IMG/VR virus record: IMGVR_UViG_3300045999_003294
Span: 1-25,525 of that record
Length of the DNA: 25,525 bases
Origin: a virus
Reading direction: 5' to 3' (one strand)
In this document: positions 8,976-15,143 of the stretch, in pieces
Layout of the letters: every line of letters starts with the position of its first letter
Position numbering within the stretch: the first letter of the stretch is position 1
Position numbers and translations under genes: made by a program
Notes under the pieces: generated by a model
Seen by the model: the letters and a program-made list of their open reading frames with translations, nothing else
What the model was told of the DNA's origin: nothing
The model's database searches: none

Positions 8976-9190
8976 GCGACCACATAGACCCGCGCGATTT
9001 CGGACGCCTCGAGGCCGAGGTCGCCACGCTCACGAAGACCGTCGAAAGCATGGCGGCAGACCTCAAGGCCGTGCGAAGCGCGCTGGACGCAGCGGGCGGT
9101 GGCTGGCGGGTGCTGGTGGCGGTCGGCGCGGCCAGCGGCGCGGTGACGGCGCTCCTGGTCAAGCTCCTGCCATTCCTGCCGCTGCGCTGA
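8972..9190 (+). CDS. Small coiled-coil/TM protein, holin-like
   Basis: 72 aa from the ATG at 8972, overlapping the fibre stop (ATGA). An acidic-basic helix (about 8-42, RLEAEVATLTKTVESMAADLKAVRSAL, of coiled-coil type, shown here in part) is followed by one hydrophobic segment (about 47-68, VLVAVGAASGAVTALLVKLL). This plan is that of XhlA-type lysis accessory proteins and small phage holin-like proteins. It opens the lysis cassette. A true 3TM holin lies 1.4 kb downstream, so this one may be an accessory or a second holin. The stop overlaps the next start (TGATG). Confidence 0.6.
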   Translation: MSDHIDPRDFGRLEAEVATLTKTVESMAADLKAVRSALDAAGGGWRVLVAVGAASGAVTALLVKLLPFLPLR

Positions 9191-10407
9191 TGCCAACACC
9201 GCCAATCTCAAGGGCCGAGGCCCACCGTCGCATCGACGCCATCGAGCAAGCGCTGCGCGAGGGCGGCACCGCGATGGGTGTGATGTCGAGGCGCGGCGAG
9301 CGATCGGCAGTCCGCATGGCGTTCGACCGGCTGGGTCTGCGGCAGAGCGTAGATCGGCTGTCGGTCCAGAAGATCGAGCAAGCCGCCGGACGTCTGATCG
9401 ACTGGTCGCTTTCGCCGGATGCCAGGATCTCGCCAGACACCGCGCCAAAGCCGCGCTTTGATCCTCCGCAAATACCGGCAGACGATGTGCCGGTCGAGCA
9501 GCTGATCGAGCAGCTATCCGACAGGTTCGCGCGTCGCGCCGAGAACGCGGCGGCGAAGCGGTGGATGCGCTACGCGTTGCATGACGCCGGTCCGTATCTG
9601 CTGGCCTTCGTGGGCGATCCGCATCTCGATGACAACGGATGCAACTGGCCGCTGCTGCGGCGCGATGTGGACCTGATGCGGACGCCGCATGTGCATGGCG
9701 TGATGCTGGGCGACGTCACGAACAATTGGAGCGGGAAGCTCCAGCGGCTCTACGCGCATCAGGACGTAACGCGCGACCGCGCGTGGAAGCTGGCCGAGTG
9801 GTATTTCGCCACCGTGCCGTGGCTGCTGCTCCTGAAGGGCAATCACGATATCTGGAGCCAGTCGCACGGCCAGGGCGATCCGCTCGATTGGATGGCGCGC
9901 GGCGCTGCTGGCCTTGAGGACTGGTCGGCGCGCTTCGAGGTCGCGGCGGGCGAGCATGTCGTGCGGATCTGGGCCTCGCACGACTTCAAAGGCCAGTCGA
10001 TCTACAACCCGCTACACGGGCCGATGCGCGCGCATCGCTTCTCGGCGGGCGAGGCCGACATTCTGGCAGCGGGGCATCAGCACCACTGGGAAATCTTCAG
10101 CGGCGAGGATGCCGACAAGGGCAGCAAGCCCCACTGGCTCATCCGCGCGCGCGGCTACAAGTACCTCGACCCTCATGCCGATCGGCATCAATACCCGCAG
10201 CAGCAGCACGGCGCGACCATCGCCGTCGTCGTGGACCCGTCGCGCGACGGACCGGCGTCGATCCAGTGCTACGCTGACCTCGCGGAAGCGGTCGAGATCC
10301 TGACGTTCAAGCGCGCGCGGTGGGAGGCGGCAGCATGCCACGACGACGCAAAGCCGGATACGACGACCCCGAGTGGGCCGAAGCCGCGAGCCACACGGGC
10401 GAGATGA
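9190..10407 (+). CDS. Metallophosphoesterase with N-terminal HTH-like region
   Basis: 405 aa from the ATG at 9190 (TGATG with the previous stop). The N-terminal 75 residues are basic and helical with a helix-turn-helix look (MSRRGERSAVRMAFDRLGL, about 35-53). The C-terminal part holds the calcineurin-like phosphoesterase motifs in order: GDPHLDDNG (about 141-149), GDVTNN (about 174-179), LLKGNHDIW (about 214-222), a His in ASHDF, and GHQHH (295-299). It should be a di-metal phosphoesterase acting on nucleic acid or nucleotides; the substrate is unknown. Its place between two membrane genes of the lysis cassette is unexpected. The last 24 codons overlap the next ORF. Similar HTH-plus-phosphoesterase proteins are known from phages. 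Confidence 0.85.
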   Translation: MPTPPISRAEAHRRIDAIEQALREGGTAMGVMSRRGERSAVRMAFDRLGLRQSVDRLSVQKIEQAAGRLIDWSLSPDARISPDTAPKPRFDPPQIPADDVPVEQLIEQLSDRFARRAENAAAKRWMRYALHDAGPYLLAFVGDPHLDDNGCNWPLLRRDVDLMRTPHVHGVMLGDVTNNWSGKLQRLYAHQDVTRDRAWKLAEWYFATVPWLLLLKGNHDIWSQSHGQGDPLDWMARGAAGLEDWSARFEVAAGEHVVRIWASHDFKGQSIYNPLHGPMRAHRFSAGEADILAAGHQHHWEIFSGEDADKGSKPHWLIRARGYKYLDPHADRHQYPQQQHGATIAVVVDPSRDGPASIQCYADLAEAVEILTFKRARWEAAACHDDAKPDTTTPSGPKPRATRAR

Positions 10408-10559
10408 TGCAGGGCAGCATCCATGAGCTACGATCCTCAGATCCGCCAGGAAAGCCGTTTGAGCCGCAACGCGGGCCGCTCGGCTTCTGCATCGACCCAG
10501 CGGCGTATCGCAGCGGTCGCCGTCGTCGCGTGGCTGCGCGTCGGCGAACCGATCCCTGA
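10335..10559 (+). CDS. Small hypothetical protein overlapping the phosphoesterase 3' end
   Basis: 74 aa. The ATG at 10335 has an ideal Shine-Dalgarno GGGAGG at 10322-10327 with 7 bases between. The start lies inside the phosphoesterase gene, out of frame. The protein begins MPRRRKAGYDDPEWAEAA and has a natural-looking middle (GEMMQGSIHEL, LGFCIDPAAY), then an Arg-rich end. In-frame ATGs at 10404 and 10407, at the phosphoesterase stop, are alternative starts. No function is recognised. It overlaps the next ORF over most of its length, so one of the two may be spurious at least in part. Confidence 0.5.
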   Translation: MPRRRKAGYDDPEWAEAASHTGEMMQGSIHELRSSDPPGKPFEPQRGPLGFCIDPAAYRSGRRRRVAARRRTDP

Positions 10560-10635
10560 TGGCTGGCGCGTCGCCGCGCAACGCGCGACGCATCATCATC
10601 GACACGCAATCCTCATCGAACAGGTCCAGTCATGA
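10423..10635 (+). CDS. Small hypothetical protein in overlapping frame
   Basis: 70 aa from the ATG at 10423, overlapping 10335-10559 in another frame. Its C-terminal third (VGEPIPDGWRVAAQRATHHH...LIEQVQS) lies mostly beyond the end of the other ORF and looks protein-like. Its stop overlaps the holin ATG as ATGA (10632-10635), the pattern used by genuine genes here. There is no clear signal peptide or lipobox, so it is not an obvious spanin. A shorter form with an internal start is possible. Confidence 0.42.
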   Translation: MSYDPQIRQESRLSRNAGRSASASTQRRIAAVAVVAWLRVGEPIPDGWRVAAQRATHHHRHAILIEQVQS

Positions 10636-11021
10636 TCGCTGCCCTCCTCCCCGCACTCGTTCCCATTTTGGGCAAGGCGCTCGGCAATCTCATCCCCGAC
10701 GCCAACGCCCGCGCCCAGGCCGAGGCCGAGATCGCGAAGCAGCTGCTGGCGTCCAGCGCCGAGCTTGAACGCGCGGCGGGCGAGATTGTGCTGGCCGAAG
10801 CACGCAGCGAGCATTTCCTGGCCGCGTGCTGGAGGCCGATCTTGATGCTGACGTTCGGCGGGCTGATCGTGGCGCGGTGGCTCGGATACTCGGCACCGGG
10901 CATCAGCGAGGCCGAGGTGCTGAAGCTCTGGGACATCGTCCAGCTTGGCCTCGGCGGCTACGTCATCGGTCGCAGCGCCGAGAAGATCGCGCCGCAGATC
11001 GTGTCGGCGTTGAAGAAATGA
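10632..11021 (+). CDS. Holin, 3TM (gene-transfer-agent type)
   Basis: 129 aa. A hydrophobic N-terminus (MIAALLPALVPILGKALGNLI) is followed by a charged helix with AEAEIAKQLL and VLAEARSEHFLAACWRPILML. Then come a second hydrophobic segment (about 68-87) and a third near 99-116 (IVQLGLGGYVIGRSAEKI). The pattern of alternating Glu/Ala helix, then WRPILM, is typical of the 3TM holin family of gene transfer agents and alphaproteobacterial phages. It should open the inner membrane for the endolysin, whose ATG overlaps its stop (ATGA at 11018-11021). Confidence 0.88.
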   Translation: MIAALLPALVPILGKALGNLIPDANARAQAEAEIAKQLLASSAELERAAGEIVLAEARSEHFLAACWRPILMLTFGGLIVARWLGYSAPGISEAEVLKLWDIVQLGLGGYVIGRSAEKIAPQIVSALKK

Positions 11022-11398
11022 GCCTCACCGCTCGCGACCGAAAGCGTCTGGAGGGCGTCCATCCCGACCTCGTCCGCGTGGTCGAGCGCGCGTCGATGGG
11101 GACGGTGAGGTTCATCGTCACCGAGGGCGTCCGAACGATGGAACGCCAGGCGCAACTAGCGCGCGAAGGCCGCTCTCAGACAATGCGCTCGCGCCATCTG
11201 ACCGGCCACGCGGTCGATCTCGCGGTGCTGGACGACGACGGAAAAGCGCGCTGGGATGCGCCGGCATACCGCGCGCTCGCCGCCGAAATGAAGGCGGCGG
11301 CGGCGGTAGAAGGTGTTCCTATTGGTTGGGGTGGTGATTTTCGCGGCTTCTTTGACGGTCCGCATTTCCAACTGCCGTGGGATCGCTACCCCGCCTAG
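11018..11398 (+). CDS. Endolysin, M15-family zinc peptidase
   Basis: 126 aa from the ATG at 11018. The zinc motif S-x-H-x-x-G-x-A-x-D is present as SRHLTGHAVD (58-67, ligands His60 and Asp67). The third ligand is in DGPHFQLP (His116). This is the L-alanyl-D-glutamate / D-Ala-D-Ala peptidase fold of T5-like endolysins, which cut peptide bonds in peptidoglycan. There is no signal peptide, so release should depend on the holin gene just upstream. The length is normal for single-domain phage M15 enzymes. Its TAG stop overlaps the TAG stop of the opposing gene at CTAG. Confidence 0.92.
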   Translation: MSLTARDRKRLEGVHPDLVRVVERASMGTVRFIVTEGVRTMERQAQLAREGRSQTMRSRHLTGHAVDLAVLDDDGKARWDAPAYRALAAEMKAAAAVEGVPIGWGGDFRGFFDGPHFQLPWDRYPA

Positions 11399-11661
11399 CT
11401 GTATCCCGACTTGTCGCGCGCCTCGATCTCCATCGGATGCCGCCAGTATCCATACCGCGCCAGCCACCAGAGATACCGCGCCGCGAAGCCCCACGCGCCG
11501 TAACGCTGGACCTGCTCAAGGTGGACCTCTTCGTGGGCAACCAACCCGTGGTCGGGAGGCCACGCGGCGTAATACGCGACGCCCCAGGGCATCGTGATCG
11601 CCGCGTAGCCGGTGGCCTTGAGCCACCAGCGGATGACGAGCGGGGCGGGGCGGTGGGTCAC
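11395..11661 (-). CDS. Small HExxH zincin-like protein
   Basis: 88 aa from a GTG at 11661. GTG is preferred because GGGAGG (11669-11674 on the complement) sits 7 bases upstream and the GTGA overlaps the previous stop; an in-frame ATG at 11676 would use the Shine-Dalgarno as codons. A hydrophobic stretch (about 11-35) precedes VAHEEVHLEQVQRYG, which contains the HExxH zinc-peptidase motif. HPMEIEAR near the C-terminus could give the third ligand. Substrate is unknown; proteins of this shape are common in phages. The first 10 codons (MTHRPAPLVI) are duplicated 484 bp upstream in the operon. Confidence 0.68.
   Translation of the reverse strand: MTHRPAPLVIRWWLKATGYAAITMPWGVAYYAAWPPDHGLVAHEEVHLEQVQRYGAWGFAARYLWWLARYGYWRHPMEIEARDKSGYS
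11632..11660. repeat. 29-bp direct repeat, copy A
   Basis: Identical over 29 bases to 12116-12144. On the minus strand it begins with the TGA stop of the XF1762-family gene and continues as codons 1-10 of the HExxH protein. Together with copy B it brackets the XF1762 gene exactly. Confidence 0.93.
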
Positions 11662-12113
11662 GATGCTGCCTCCCATCTGATTTTCGCTTGTCCTACGGTC
11701 GATTGCCATTCGCGCCCTGGCCGGTTCTGCCATTGATCTGCCCGGTTCGCCGGAAGTTCCGCGACAATTTTCCATCCAGCACCGCGCAGACTTGCGCCGC
11801 TTTCGGTTTGCAATGTGTATGTGATGAGCTTGCGATATCCCAGCGCCTTTGCGGCTCTCCAACACGTCTGGTAAAGGGCCGAGCAAGACCCCTTTGGCGC
11901 TCCGTCGTTTACGCAAAGCCGCAGCACTTCCAGCGTCAGCCCGTCCTGCATCATCCGCGCGACTGGACGCCCGACGATTGCCACGCCGACGAGCCTCTCT
12001 CCGTCCGACGCTCCGACAGAAAACTTGTGGCCGACCGGCGGTTTGTTGTGTCGATGGAAGGCAGCGACGAAACTCTGCGCCTCTGCCAACGACATCGGGA
12101 CAATCGTGATCAT
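11658..12113 (-). CDS. XF1762-family protein (GNAT-like)
   Basis: 151 aa from the ATG at 12113. The sequence contains the family features FHRHNKPPVGHKFSVG (about 20-35), GVAIVGRPVARMM, TLEVLRLCVND, YQTCWRAAKALGYRKLITYTL and SGASLRGAGW. These describe a small acetyltransferase-like fold seen in many phages and prophages, and the substrate is not known. The gene lies between two copies of a 29-bp repeat and its stop TGA belongs to copy A. Base composition is less GC-rich than its neighbours (for example around 11750-11860). Both facts suggest it was inserted into the operon. Confidence 0.78.
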   Translation of the reverse strand: MITIVPMSLAEAQSFVAAFHRHNKPPVGHKFSVGASDGERLVGVAIVGRPVARMMQDGLTLEVLRLCVNDGAPKGSCSALYQTCWRAAKALGYRKLITYTLQTESGASLRGAGWKIVAELPANRADQWQNRPGREWQSTVGQAKIRWEAAS

Positions 12114-12145
12114 TAGATGACGAGCGGGGCGGGGCGGTGGGTCAT
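12113..12145 (-). pseudogene. 10-codon remnant of the HExxH gene start
   Basis: ATG at 12145 overlaps the previous stop (ATGA) and has GGAGG 7 bases upstream. It encodes MTHRPAPLVI and then TAA, which itself overlaps the XF1762 ATG (TAATG at 12111-12115). It matches the first ten residues of the downstream HExxH protein. It may still be translated as a short leader that couples translation into the XF1762 gene. Confidence 0.7.
12116..12144. repeat. 29-bp direct repeat, copy B
   Basis: Second copy of 11632-11660. On the minus strand it starts with the TGA stop of the upstream gene and encodes MTHRPAPLVI, then runs into a TAA instead of continuing into the HExxH protein. Confidence 0.93.
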
Positions 12146-12157
12146 GGCTTGGCCTCC
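12142..12157. repeat. 16-bp gene-junction repeat, copy 1
   Basis: Identical to 12342-12357, exactly 200 bp away. On the minus strand each copy holds a GGAGG Shine-Dalgarno, the codons for the last residues (AKP) of one gene, and the overlapping ATGA that starts the next. Confidence 0.88.
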
Positions 12158-12345
12158 AGCGCAGCGCGGGCGTAGGCTCCGGTTGCATTATAGCCGTTGT
12201 ATTCATCCTCGGCGTAACGGGTCAGAGCAGTTTCCATCACCGCCACGCGGGCGCGCAGCCGCTCGATCTCGGTAGCGGCCTCCTCCATATCGGACTCGGT
12301 CGGCTCCGCGTCCAATCGCAATCTCTTCACGATGTCCGCGCTCAT
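12142..12345 (-). CDS. Small coiled-coil hypothetical protein
   Basis: 67 aa. The central part (DMEEAATEIERLRARVAVMETAL) is a short coiled coil, a plan shared by many small phage early proteins whose function is unknown. The C-terminus AALEAKP ends in the same AKP-stop as the upstream neighbour, because the two genes share a 16-bp junction sequence. ATGA overlap with the gene before; strong GGAGG Shine-Dalgarno. Confidence 0.7.
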   Translation of the reverse strand: MSADIVKRLRLDAEPTESDMEEAATEIERLRARVAVMETALTRYAEDEYNGYNATGAYARAALEAKP

Positions 12346-12357
12346 GGCTTGGCCTCC
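12342..12357. repeat. 16-bp gene-junction repeat, copy 2
   Basis: Second copy of 12142-12157, at the junction of the Ala/Tyr-repeat gene and the 67-aa coiled-coil gene. Confidence 0.88.
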
Positions 12358-12842
12358 CTCATCTCGCGGCAGATGCGCCGCAATTCATCGGCTTGCGCGG
12401 CGCATTCGGCGAAACGACCTACATAAACCGACCTCTCAGCCGCATACGCCGTCGCATACGCCGCCGCATACGCCGTCGCATACGCCGTCGCAGCCGCAGC
12501 CCACGCTGTAGCCTCGCCCGACCGCGCCGCCTCCAACTCCTCGTCGCTCGCCTCGCCGCGAGCATGGCGCTCGGCGACATCGAGGGCGGCGATGGAGCGC
12601 GCGCCGACCATCAGATGCTGGACGCGTCGCGCGCACCAGACCGCATAAAGCCGGATCTCGCGGTCGCAGCCCTCGACGGCTCGCAGGCACCAGAGCGCGT
12701 TGCTCAGACTGTTGCAGTCGAGGATCTGGTCAATCCACAGCGGCTCATCGTCAGCCTGGGTCTTGCCCAGGCCACGCAGCAGCTTCTCCCAACCGTCGCG
12801 GCAGGGGCTGTGCTCGCGGATCTTGTTGAGGGTGGTTTTCAT
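12342..12842 (-). CDS. Phage protein with Ala/Tyr repeat (function unknown)
   Basis: 166 aa. The N-terminal half has a recognisable conserved core: LSNALWCLRAVEG, EIRLYAVWCARRVQHLM and SIAALDVAERHARGEASDEEL. This core occurs in many phage hypothetical proteins. The C-terminal half is a helical low-complexity stretch built on TAYATAYAAAYATAYA (about 119-134), followed by a charged helix. The repeat is encoded by a 12-bp tandem array. No enzyme motif is visible. It sits in the leftward operon with ATGA junctions on both sides. Confidence 0.72.
   Translation of the reverse strand: MKTTLNKIREHSPCRDGWEKLLRGLGKTQADDEPLWIDQILDCNSLSNALWCLRAVEGCDREIRLYAVWCARRVQHLMVGARSIAALDVAERHARGEASDEELEAARSGEATAWAAAATAYATAYAAAYATAYAAERSVYVGRFAECAAQADELRRICREMREAKP
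12441..12488. repeat. 12-bp tandem repeat, 4 copies, coding
   Basis: Four units of CGCATACGCCG(T/C) in a row. They encode the Ala/Tyr/Thr repeat of the overlapping minus-strand gene in frame, so unit number can change without frameshift. Confidence 0.9.
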
Positions 12843-13015
12843 CGCCCATCCTCCGCCTCAACGACCGCCAGCCCCGCGCGCCGCACGGTCTCCAGCGTGT
12901 CCTTCCAGCGCTCGATGGCGTGGCGCTGAAAATGCGGGGTCACCCGCGCCCAGAACTCCTCGCCCACATCCGCCCGCGCTAGGCGGGCGGCGAGGGTGGT
13001 AATGTCGGTGGTCAT
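12839..13015 (-). CDS. Small hypothetical protein
   Basis: 58 aa from the ATG at 13015, with GGGAGGG a few bases upstream inside the preceding gene. It reads MTTDITTLAARLARAD and then EEFWARVTPHFQRHAIERW, a helical acidic-basic protein with no known motif. ATGA overlaps on both sides fit a genuine operon member. Confidence 0.6.
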   Translation of the reverse strand: MTTDITTLAARLARADVGEEFWARVTPHFQRHAIERWKDTLETVRRAGLAVVEAEDGR

Positions 13016-13170
13016 CGAAACCCTCCCACCAGGACCACGGTCGCCACCACGCCCGCGAGCAGCATGGCGATGGCAATCCAATATCGCCGCGCTCCGCTGC
13101 GCGGGCGGGTCTCCTCGATCCAGCCAAAGGCGAGGCCGGAACGGGCGAGGTCGTCGTTGCGGTCGGTCAT
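13012..13170 (-). CDS. Small single-TM protein
   Basis: 52 aa, start ATG at 13170 and stop at 13012-13014, with ATGA overlaps on both sides. A charged N-terminus (MTDRNDDLARSG) is followed by a basic patch (RPRSGARR) and one clear membrane segment (about residues 30-50, YWIAIAMLLAGVVATVVLVG). Predicted orientation is N-terminus in the cytoplasm. No function is recognised; superinfection control or membrane modulation is possible but unsupported. Confidence 0.65.
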   Translation of the reverse strand: MTDRNDDLARSGLAFGWIEETRPRSGARRYWIAIAMLLAGVVATVVLVGGFR

Positions 13171-14021
13171 TGCACGGGCTCCAGGTTCAGATGGCGACGG
13201 ACGATGGCGCGATAGCGATCAATCGGCATGGCATCGCTCCAGCGGATCGTTTTCGCGGCGCTGTTGGCCGGATCGAACGCATACATGCTCCGAAAGAACC
13301 GCTGCACTTCCAAGCTACCGCCGCTGCTGGCGAGGCCAGGGTCGGTCAGTTGCCGATAGAGCGCCGCCGTCAACGTCGAGAAGGTCACGAAATCGGCGCG
13401 ACACATCGCGAGATACTGGCCCCGCATGAAGTCGGCGTGCTCAGGCCATTCAAGCATCGCCGCGCATATCGCTGCGCGCGCCGCGCCGGACGCCATTGCG
13501 CGTATGTGTCCGCGCGATGCCTCATTGATCTCAATCGCGACTTTGCATAGCGGCGATGTCGATATCCTCTCTCGATCTCTGATGCCTGGGACGGTTCGAT
13601 TGGTCGAGTCGCTCATGCGATATGCGGCGGTCAACGTAATCTTGACGCGATCGGGCAGCGGCGCGAACGCAAGGACGCCTCGAGGTATGCCGCTGTCGAT
13701 GGCGAGCTTGACGCGCGGATCTGCTCCGAGCATCACGATCATTTCGACCGTCTTGCCCGACTCGACCACCGCGTGCAGCCTATGCTGGCCGTCGATCAGA
13801 TCGCCGTCGCTGCACACCCTGACGGCGTCCCCAGTGAGCAGCCACTCTCCCGCCGTCATCATCTCCGCGTAACGGATGATCGCGTTGCGCCTGATGTTGC
13901 GATTGTTGCGGTTGCGGCTCAACAGCGTCTGAGCAACGCTTGGGGCGATCTCATACATTGCGATCTGAAGCGGGCGTCCTGCGCGCTCCCAGCGGTCGAT
14001 GGTCTCTGTCGTCAGCTTCAT
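13167..14021 (-). CDS. ParB/Srx-fold phage protein
   Basis: 284 aa from the ATG at 14021 (ATGA overlap with the previous gene). The region GEWLLTGDAVRVCSDGDLI followed by DGQHRLHAVVESG (77-89) is the ParB/sulfiredoxin-like core, where DGQHR matches the nucleotide-binding motif. A helical C-terminal part follows, with several conserved-looking Trp and Arg residues. Many phages encode such stand-alone ParB-fold proteins, with roles ranging from nuclease to CTP/ATP-dependent binding, and the role here is unknown. No ParA or centromere-like array is beside it, so plasmid-type partition is not indicated. Confidence 0.75.
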   Translation of the reverse strand: MKLTTETIDRWERAGRPLQIAMYEIAPSVAQTLLSRNRNNRNIRRNAIIRYAEMMTAGEWLLTGDAVRVCSDGDLIDGQHRLHAVVESGKTVEMIVMLGADPRVKLAIDSGIPRGVLAFAPLPDRVKITLTAAYRMSDSTNRTVPGIRDRERISTSPLCKVAIEINEASRGHIRAMASGAARAAICAAMLEWPEHADFMRGQYLAMCRADFVTFSTLTAALYRQLTDPGLASSGGSLEVQRFFRSMYAFDPANSAAKTIRWSDAMPIDRYRAIVRRHLNLEPVQ

Positions 14022-14254
14022 TTTGCGTCTCCCTTCTGCGCCGCGCGGCGCGCGGCCTGTTGACGCTCGCTCTGGCACTCTTGCCAGATGAGCCGAATAT
14101 GCGCCGGCAGCATCTGCCGGATGGTCGCCGCGTGCTGTAAGCACTCGGCGCGGGTCTCGGCGGGGATCTCGACGCCGCCGCAGTGGCGATCGACGTCGTG
14201 CTGGCCGGTGCAGATGACCCCCAACATGACCCACGGTGTCAGCCCAGCAGCCAT
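14018..14254 (-). CDS. Small His/Cys-containing hypothetical protein
   Basis: 78 aa from the ATG at 14254. It has an N-terminal hydrophobic run (MAAGLTPWVMLGVICTG), then HDVDRHCGGVEIP and CLQHAATIRQMLPAHIRLIWQECQ. The His and Cys pairs could bind a metal, but no known zinc-finger spacing is seen. The start overlaps the tiny membrane ORF upstream by 16 bases; the stop overlaps the ParB-fold start. Confidence 0.58.
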   Translation of the reverse strand: MAAGLTPWVMLGVICTGQHDVDRHCGGVEIPAETRAECLQHAATIRQMLPAHIRLIWQECQSERQQAARRAAQKGDAK

Positions 14255-14322
14255 AGCGCCACCGTGCCGATCGCCGCCCAGATGCCGCAAAACGCGGCGG
14301 CGAACTCAAGCGCGCGAGCCAT
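14239..14322 (-). CDS. Tiny membrane peptide (27 aa)
   Basis: The ATG at 14322 is preceded by a good GAGGAGG Shine-Dalgarno. The peptide MARALEFAAAFCGIWAAIGT and seven more residues is almost entirely one membrane helix. It overlaps the 3' end of the 80-aa gene upstream and the 5' end of the 78-aa gene downstream. Very short length limits confidence, but the ribosome site and the hydrophobicity are both convincing. Confidence 0.5.
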   Translation of the reverse strand: MARALEFAAAFCGIWAAIGTVALWLLG

Positions 14323-14548
14323 CGCGGACCTCCTCGATACGGGCCAGCTGCGCCGTGGTCTCCTCGGTGATGATCTCGCTGACGTCCGACATGATCCGTC
14401 GCATCAGCACCTCGGCGTCGATCAGCGGCGCGCCAGGCGTCTCGTCTGCCAGCCGCACGATCCGGCGGCAGAGCTTGAGGACCGCGACGCCGCACTCGGT
14501 GATCGCCTCGGCCTCGGCCAGTCGGACGTCGAACTCCTCAACGGACAT
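14306..14548 (-). CDS. Small acidic helical hypothetical protein
   Basis: 80 aa, ATG at 14548 with GGGAGG 6 bases upstream inside the previous gene. Sequence starts MSVEEFDVRLAEAEAITECG and is helical and acidic (DAEVLMRRIMSDVSEIITEE). No motif recognised. It overlaps the preceding gene by 11 bases. Confidence 0.6.
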   Translation of the reverse strand: MSVEEFDVRLAEAEAITECGVAVLKLCRRIVRLADETPGAPLIDAEVLMRRIMSDVSEIITEETTAQLARIEEVRDGSRA

Positions 14549-14792
14549 TGATCGCCTCCCGCGCGCGGGCGAGATCGGCGCGGCGCTGCGCCACCTCGGC
14601 GGTGATCAACGCCGCCAGGCGCTCGGCGTCGGCCATGTCGAGGTGCAGGGTGACCTTCGTTTCGGCGCAGACGACCATCATCGTCGTCTCGTAGTACGGT
14701 CGCGCGTCTGCCGCGACCGCCTCGCTCGCGGGCCAGATCCAGCGCGCGGTGAGCGTATCGTTTTGGTGCAGATGTATCCCGGTGCCGGGCAT
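14538..14792 (-). CDS. Small hypothetical protein
   Basis: 84 aa, ATG at 14792 with GGAGGA upstream. The N-terminal half looks like beta strands (TLTARWIW, TMMVVCAETKVTLHLDM), the C-terminal half is a helix (AERLAALITAEVAQRRADLA). No family recognised. An 81-bp gap with two hairpins separates it from the gene before, the largest gap inside the leftward operon. Confidence 0.58.
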   Translation of the reverse strand: MPGTGIHLHQNDTLTARWIWPASEAVAADARPYYETTMMVVCAETKVTLHLDMADAERLAALITAEVAQRRADLARAREAINVR

Positions 14793-14820
14793 GTTTGCTG
14801 TCCTCCTGTTGATCGTCGGC

Positions 14821-14865
14821 GCGCCACCCTGGCGCTCCCTGCTGCCGCCCGCGTGGAGCGGCAGC
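14821..14865. other. Two adjacent intergenic hairpins
   Basis: First: GCGCCA-CCC-TGGCGC at 14821-14835. Second: GCTGCCGC (14841-14848), 9-base loop, GCGGCAGC (14858-14865), extended by flanking TCCC/GGGA with one mismatch. There is no T-run on either side, so this is not a classical terminator; it may stabilise or process the leftward transcript. Confidence 0.55.
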
Positions 14866-14873
14866 CGGGAGGG

Positions 14874-15143
14874 TCAGGCGTGCATCGAGACATGACAGCT
14901 AAGAGGGTTGTGCCAGCCGCGACGTGCCGCACGCTCTGCCGCCTCGCGCGCCTCCAGCCACGTCTTCGCGAGCCCGGTCATTCCGACCTCGCAATCGAGG
15001 CGGTCAAATTGGCGGTGGTACTCGGCCTCGGCCTGGCGCGGCGTGCAGCGCGCTTCGGCGAACACCTTCATCGCGGCCTCCTCGGCGCGAAAATGATCTT
15101 CCGCGGTGTCAATGGCGCTGCCGTGGATCTGGATCGAGATCAT
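14874..15143 (-). CDS. Small hypothetical protein
   Basis: 89 aa from the ATG at 15143, chosen because GGAGGACCAGCAG stands just upstream; the open frame reaches further back only through the leader. It begins MISIQIHGSAIDTAEDHF and then has a long charged helix (AEARCTPRQAEAEYHRQFDRL shown in part). No motif recognised. Confidence 0.6.
   Translation of the reverse strand: MISIQIHGSAIDTAEDHFRAEEAAMKVFAEARCTPRQAEAEYHRQFDRLDCEVGMTGLAKTWLEAREAAERAARRGWHNPLSCHVSMHA

Noticed and set aside
13167-14495. Long reading frame giving a 442-aa ParB-fold protein
   Set aside because: The first 158 residues are an Arg-rich shadow of other genes; the ATG at 14021 overlaps the previous stop and starts the real protein.
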